A stretch of 64,000 nt of DNA, taken from positions 2,108,001-2,172,000 of the forward strand of contig NZ_VOQS01000003.1 in NCBI RefSeq assembly GCF_007995085.1. The letters run 5' to 3'. Within the stretch, counting starts at the first letter, position 1; the number at the start of each line of letters is the position of its first letter. The translations under genes and the position numbers were made by a program. Shown here one piece after another: positions 60,918 through 64,000 of the stretch. The notes below the pieces were generated by a model, which searched no databases, had not been told where the DNA came from, and saw nothing but the letters and a program-made list of their open reading frames with translations. This stretch comes from Paraburkholderia azotifigens (GTDB lineage Bacteria; Pseudomonadota; Gammaproteobacteria; Burkholderiales; Burkholderiaceae).

Positions 60918-62381
60918 TTACGAAAGCCCGAGTTGTTGTGCGGTTGCGTCGATGGCCTTTTTCGCCTTCGATACGATCTCGTCGATCTCGCTCTTCGTGA
61001 TGACGAGGGGCGGCGAAAGCAGCATGCGGTCGCCCGTTGCGCGCATGATCAGATTGCCGTTGAAACAGAAGTCGCGGCAGATCGTGCCGACGTCGCCGCC
61101 GTTCTCGAAACGCTTGCGCGTCTTCGGGTTCTCGGCGAGCTGAATCCCCGCGACGAGACCCACGCCCGCTATGTCGCCGACGATGGGGTGATTCGCGAAC
61201 GCTTCACGCAACGACTGCTGGAAATACGGGCCCGTTTCGTTCTTCACGCGTTCGACGATCTTCTCGTCGCGCAATAGCTTCAGATTCGCGACCGCGACGG
61301 CAGCGGCGACGGGATGGCCCGAATACGTGAGCCCGTGATTGAACTCGCCGTTCTCGATGATCGCCTTTGCGATGCGGTCATGCAGGCCGACGGCACCCAT
61401 CGGGATGTAGCCGCTCGTCAAACCCTTGGCCATCGTAATCAGATCCGGCTCGAAGCCGAAGTGCTGATGCGCGAACCATTCGCCCGTGCGGCCAAAGCCG
61501 CCGATCACTTCGTCCGCGACGAGCAGCACGTCGTACTTGCGGCAGATGCGCTGGATTTCCGGCCAGTAAGTAGAAGGCGGGAAGATCACGCCGCCCGCCC
61601 CCTGGAAAGGCTCACCGATAAACGCCGCAACATTCTCCGCGCCAAGTTCGAGAATCTCCGTTTCGAGCTGGCGCGCCCGCGCAAGGCCGAATTCTTCCGG
61701 CGTCATGTCGCCGCCTTCGCCGAACCAGTAAGGCTGATCGATATGCACGATATGCTCGACCTGCGAAGGCATCTGCTCGTGCATATAACCCATGCCGCCA
61801 AGCGTGCCGCCTGCGATCGTCGAGCCGTGATAGCCGTTCTTGCGCGAGATGACGAACTTCTTCAGTTTTTTGCCCTGCGTCGCCCAGTATTGATGGACGA
61901 TGCGCAGCACCGTGTCGTTGCCTTCCGAACCGCTGTTGCAATAGAAGAAGTGATTGAACGGCGCGGGTGTCAGTTCGGCGAGCAAGGCCGACAGTTCGAT
62001 GACGGGCGGGTGCGTGGTCTTGAAGAACGTGTTGTAGAAGGGCAGTTCCTGCAATTGCTTATAGGCAGCGTCCGCCAGTTCCTTGCGTCCATAGCCGACA
62101 TTTACGCACCACAGTCCCGCCATGCCGTCGATGATCTTGTTGCCGTCGGAGTCCCACAGATAGACGCCTTCCGCCTTGACGATCACGCGGCTACCCGCGC
62201 GATTCAGTGCGCCCATGTCGGAGAACGGATGAATGTGATGCGCGGCGTCGAGCGCGCGGTACTCCGCGGTGCTGCGCTGCTGTTGCGATGCGCCTGACGT
62301 CGCGGCCGATTGTGCCGATTGCGCCGGTTGTGCCGGTTCCGCGGGTTGCACGTAAGCGATTTCTTCTGTTCTGAAACTCAT
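60918..62381 (-). CDS. Class III aminotransferase, putrescine/polyamine type (SpuC-like)
   Basis: A 487-residue PLP-dependent enzyme. AHHIHPFSDMGALNRAGSRV at the N-terminus, NSGSEGNDTVLRIVHQYW, DEVIGGFGRTGEWF and the PLP lysine Lys319 in TMAKGLTSGYIPMG define the putrescine-pyruvate (SpuC) or omega-amino acid aminotransferase group. An N-terminal Gln/Ala/Pro-rich extension of about 35 residues (AQPAQSAQSAATSGASQ) is unusual. In the cluster it may transaminate putrescine to 4-aminobutanal, parallel to the PuuA/PuuB route. Confidence 0.88.
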   Translation of the reverse strand: MSFRTEEIAYVQPAEPAQPAQSAQSAATSGASQQQRSTAEYRALDAAHHIHPFSDMGALNRAGSRVIVKAEGVYLWDSDGNKIIDGMAGLWCVNVGYGRKELADAAYKQLQELPFYNTFFKTTHPPVIELSALLAELTPAPFNHFFYCNSGSEGNDTVLRIVHQYWATQGKKLKKFVISRKNGYHGSTIAGGTLGGMGYMHEQMPSQVEHIVHIDQPYWFGEGGDMTPEEFGLARARQLETEILELGAENVAAFIGEPFQGAGGVIFPPSTYWPEIQRICRKYDVLLVADEVIGGFGRTGEWFAHQHFGFEPDLITMAKGLTSGYIPMGAVGLHDRIAKAIIENGEFNHGLTYSGHPVAAAVAVANLKLLRDEKIVERVKNETGPYFQQSLREAFANHPIVGDIAGVGLVAGIQLAENPKTRKRFENGGDVGTICRDFCFNGNLIMRATGDRMLLSPPLVITKSEIDEIVSKAKKAIDATAQQLGLS

Positions 62382-62441
62382 GTTGCCTCCAGTTTTCTTT
62401 GCTATGGCGCGTTCGTCTGTCGAGTACTTTCGAAAGAAGAC

Positions 62442-63776
62442 TTAAACGTGCAACAGCAAATGCCTGCGTTCCCACGAACTGATCACGCGGAAAAACGCTT
62501 CGTATTCGGTTTCCTTCAGCGCGAGATACGCCTTGACGAACTGCTCGCCCATGATTTCCGCAAGCGGCTCGCAGGCGCCCATCAAGGTGAGTCCCTCTTC
62601 GAGATTGCGCGGCAATTGATAGGGCAATTCGTAGCCGTCGCTCGCAAGCGGTTCCGTGGGCGTGAGGCGCTGCGTAATGCCGAGATAACCTGCCGCCAGC
62701 GTGCCCGCAATCGCAAGGTACGGATTGCAGTCGACACCCGGAATGCGGTTCTCGATACGACGCGCCTGCGGACCCGAATGCGGAATACGAAAGCCGACAG
62801 TTCGGTTGTCGTAACCCCATTGCACGTTGATCGGCGCGGCCATGAAGCGCGACAGCCGGCGATACGAATTGATGTACGGCGCGAAGATCGGCATCAGTGC
62901 GGGCGTGTATTTCTGCAGGCCTGCGAGATACTGGTTGAACATTTCGGTCGGCTTGCCGTCGCTGCCCGTGAACAGGTTCTGGCCCGTCTCTTCATCGACG
63001 AGGCTTTGATGCACGTGCATGGCCGACCCGGGTTCGCCTTCCATTGGCTTCGCCATGAATGTCGCGTACATGTGATGACGCAGCGCCGCTTCGCGCACGG
63101 TGCGCTTGAAGAGGAACACCTGATCCGCGAGCTTGAGCGGATCGCCGTGCAGGAAGTTGATTTCCATCTGCGCGGCGCCCACTTCGTGAATCAGCGTGTC
63201 GACTTCGAGTTCCTGAATGTCGCAGTACTCGTAGATGTCTTCGAACAGCGGATCGAATTCGTTGACGGCTTCGATCGAATACGCCTGACGTCCCGTTTCC
63301 GCGCGTCCCGTACGTCCGACGGGCGGCCGCAAAGGCAGATCGGGATCCTTGTTCATATCGACCAGATAGAACTCCAGCTCCGGCGCGATGACGGGCTTCC
63401 AGCCCTTTGCCTTATACAGATCGAGCACGCGGCGCAGCACGCGGCGCGGCGAGATCGCGACGGGCGTGCCGTCGAAATGCACGCAATCGTGGATCACCTG
63501 CGCCGTCGGGTCGACGGCCCACGGAATGATGCGGATCGTCGACGGATCGGGCACGCACACCATGTCGGGATCGGTGACGCCCGTGAGCGAGCCGTCCTCG
63601 GGATATTCGCCTGTCACCGTCTGGATCATCACGGCTTGCGGCAGGCGCATCGATTCGCCCGATTCGAACTTGCTGCGCGGAATGATCTTGCCGCGCGCGA
63701 TCCCCGCCATGTCGGGAATGATCGCTTCGATCTCGGTGATGTGATGTTTCTTCAGAAACTCGTCAATCTCTTGCAT
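62442..63776 (-). CDS. puuA: Gamma-glutamylputrescine synthetase (glutamine synthetase family, PuuA-like)
   Basis: A 444-residue glutamine synthetase-fold enzyme joining glutamate to putrescine. The catalytic region includes KPVIAPELEFYLVDMN, QMEINFLHGDP and the ATP-site GSAMHVHQSL; NRTVGFRIPHSGPQARRIEN is the conserved end of the active site. The start at 63776 (MQEIDEFLKK) matches PuuA; the longer open frame reaches 63938. It lies 60 bp upstream of the aminotransferase in the same direction. Confidence 0.88.
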   Translation of the reverse strand: MQEIDEFLKKHHITEIEAIIPDMAGIARGKIIPRSKFESGESMRLPQAVMIQTVTGEYPEDGSLTGVTDPDMVCVPDPSTIRIIPWAVDPTAQVIHDCVHFDGTPVAISPRRVLRRVLDLYKAKGWKPVIAPELEFYLVDMNKDPDLPLRPPVGRTGRAETGRQAYSIEAVNEFDPLFEDIYEYCDIQELEVDTLIHEVGAAQMEINFLHGDPLKLADQVFLFKRTVREAALRHHMYATFMAKPMEGEPGSAMHVHQSLVDEETGQNLFTGSDGKPTEMFNQYLAGLQKYTPALMPIFAPYINSYRRLSRFMAAPINVQWGYDNRTVGFRIPHSGPQARRIENRIPGVDCNPYLAIAGTLAAGYLGITQRLTPTEPLASDGYELPYQLPRNLEEGLTLMGACEPLAEIMGEQFVKAYLALKETEYEAFFRVISSWERRHLLLHV

Positions 63777-63808
63777 GATCGTTCTCTCTGTTTTTGCGCG
63801 AACGGGGA

Positions 63809-64000
63809 TCAGACATGTGCATTTGCAGTGACTGCCGAACCCGTCCTCATGCGCATTCGATCGCGGCATGCGGCACCGAACGCACGGAAGATCGCCGTCG
63901 ATAGCGCATCGCTCGCATGCTTCCACTCCGGGTGCCACTGCACACCCAGCGTGAAGGCACGCGCATGCGACACGCTGATCGCTTCGATCAACCCGTCCGG
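63809..64000 (-). CDS. puuD: Gamma-glutamyl-GABA hydrolase PuuD, C-terminal part (cut by window end)
   Basis: The visible 63 codons encode the end of a class I glutamine amidotransferase of the PuuD type: PDGLIEAISV and TLGVQWHPEW, with the His and Glu of the catalytic triad. The gene continues beyond 64000, so its nucleophile Cys is not seen. PuuD removes glutamate from gamma-glutamyl-GABA at the end of the putrescine route. Its stop is 33 bp upstream of the puuA start. Confidence 0.82.
   Translation of the reverse strand, partial: PDGLIEAISVSHARAFTLGVQWHPEWKHASDALSTAIFRAFGAACRDRMRMRTGSAVTANAHV

Overview
The window is GC-rich bacterial chromosome of the Burkholderiaceae, most likely Paraburkholderia or Caballeronia. 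This rests on gene content (H-NS-family protein, bactofilin, DUF3138 porin, DUF4148-like lipoprotein, DUF2970, DUF1488, RdgC, orphan NifQ, putrescine cluster) and is an inference, since no rRNA or marker-gene comparison was possible.

Region 1 (1-28095) is bracketed by repeats. Two IS5-family copies in direct orientation (1-1172, missing its first four bases, and 26732-27906) sit beside two inverted copies of a 474-478 bp near-palindromic element (1177-1650 and 26254-26731). Outside these lie hairpins, a conserved C/G-rich module and T-rich simple-repeat tails that end at the 3' ends of three genes (paoC, rdgC, a ROK regulator). An IS481-family element (24954-26235) interrupts one hairpin loop. 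Between the repeats are a PaoABC-type molybdenum aldehyde oxidoreductase, an aspartate carbamoyltransferase with an N-terminal helix-turn-helix and palindromic sites nearby, a DapA-family lyase, an M23 peptidase/small membrane protein/bactofilin operon, an MHYT-GGDEF-EAL protein, several regulators, a TupA-like ATP-grasp protein, a decayed CoA-ligase, a YbdK-type ligase, a rhodanese/FtrA/NifQ group, a choline/betaine-type binding protein and rdgC with an apparent 1-nt frameshift.

Region 2 (28096-44901) holds a ROK-regulated sugar ABC transporter (ATPase, permease, binding protein), a YihY protein and a compact four-gene chemosensory-like cassette (membrane Hpt/HATPase kinase, short MCP-like protein, CheX/CheC-like phosphatase, CheY-like regulator; 34000-38131). 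It then has an H-NS-family protein with two DNA-binding modules, a DUF1488 protein, a divergent LysR/MFS pair, a MocR regulator, a DUF2970 protein and a PRC-barrel protein.

Region 3 (44902-50947) has class I fructose-bisphosphate aldolase, a PCC/DUF296 protein, an SRPBCC protein, a DMT exporter, a second DUF1488-like protein, a wrecked SulP transporter and an MFS transporter closed by a strong terminator.

Region 4 (51039-64000, all minus strand) is a putrescine uptake and catabolism cluster: PuuD (cut by the window end), PuuA, a class III aminotransferase, PotF-PotG-PotH-PotI, a DUF3138 porin, two PuuB-type oxidases and a DUF2891 protein. The transporter would bring in putrescine, PuuA/PuuB/PuuD would run the gamma-glutamylated route to GABA, and the aminotransferase offers a direct transamination route.
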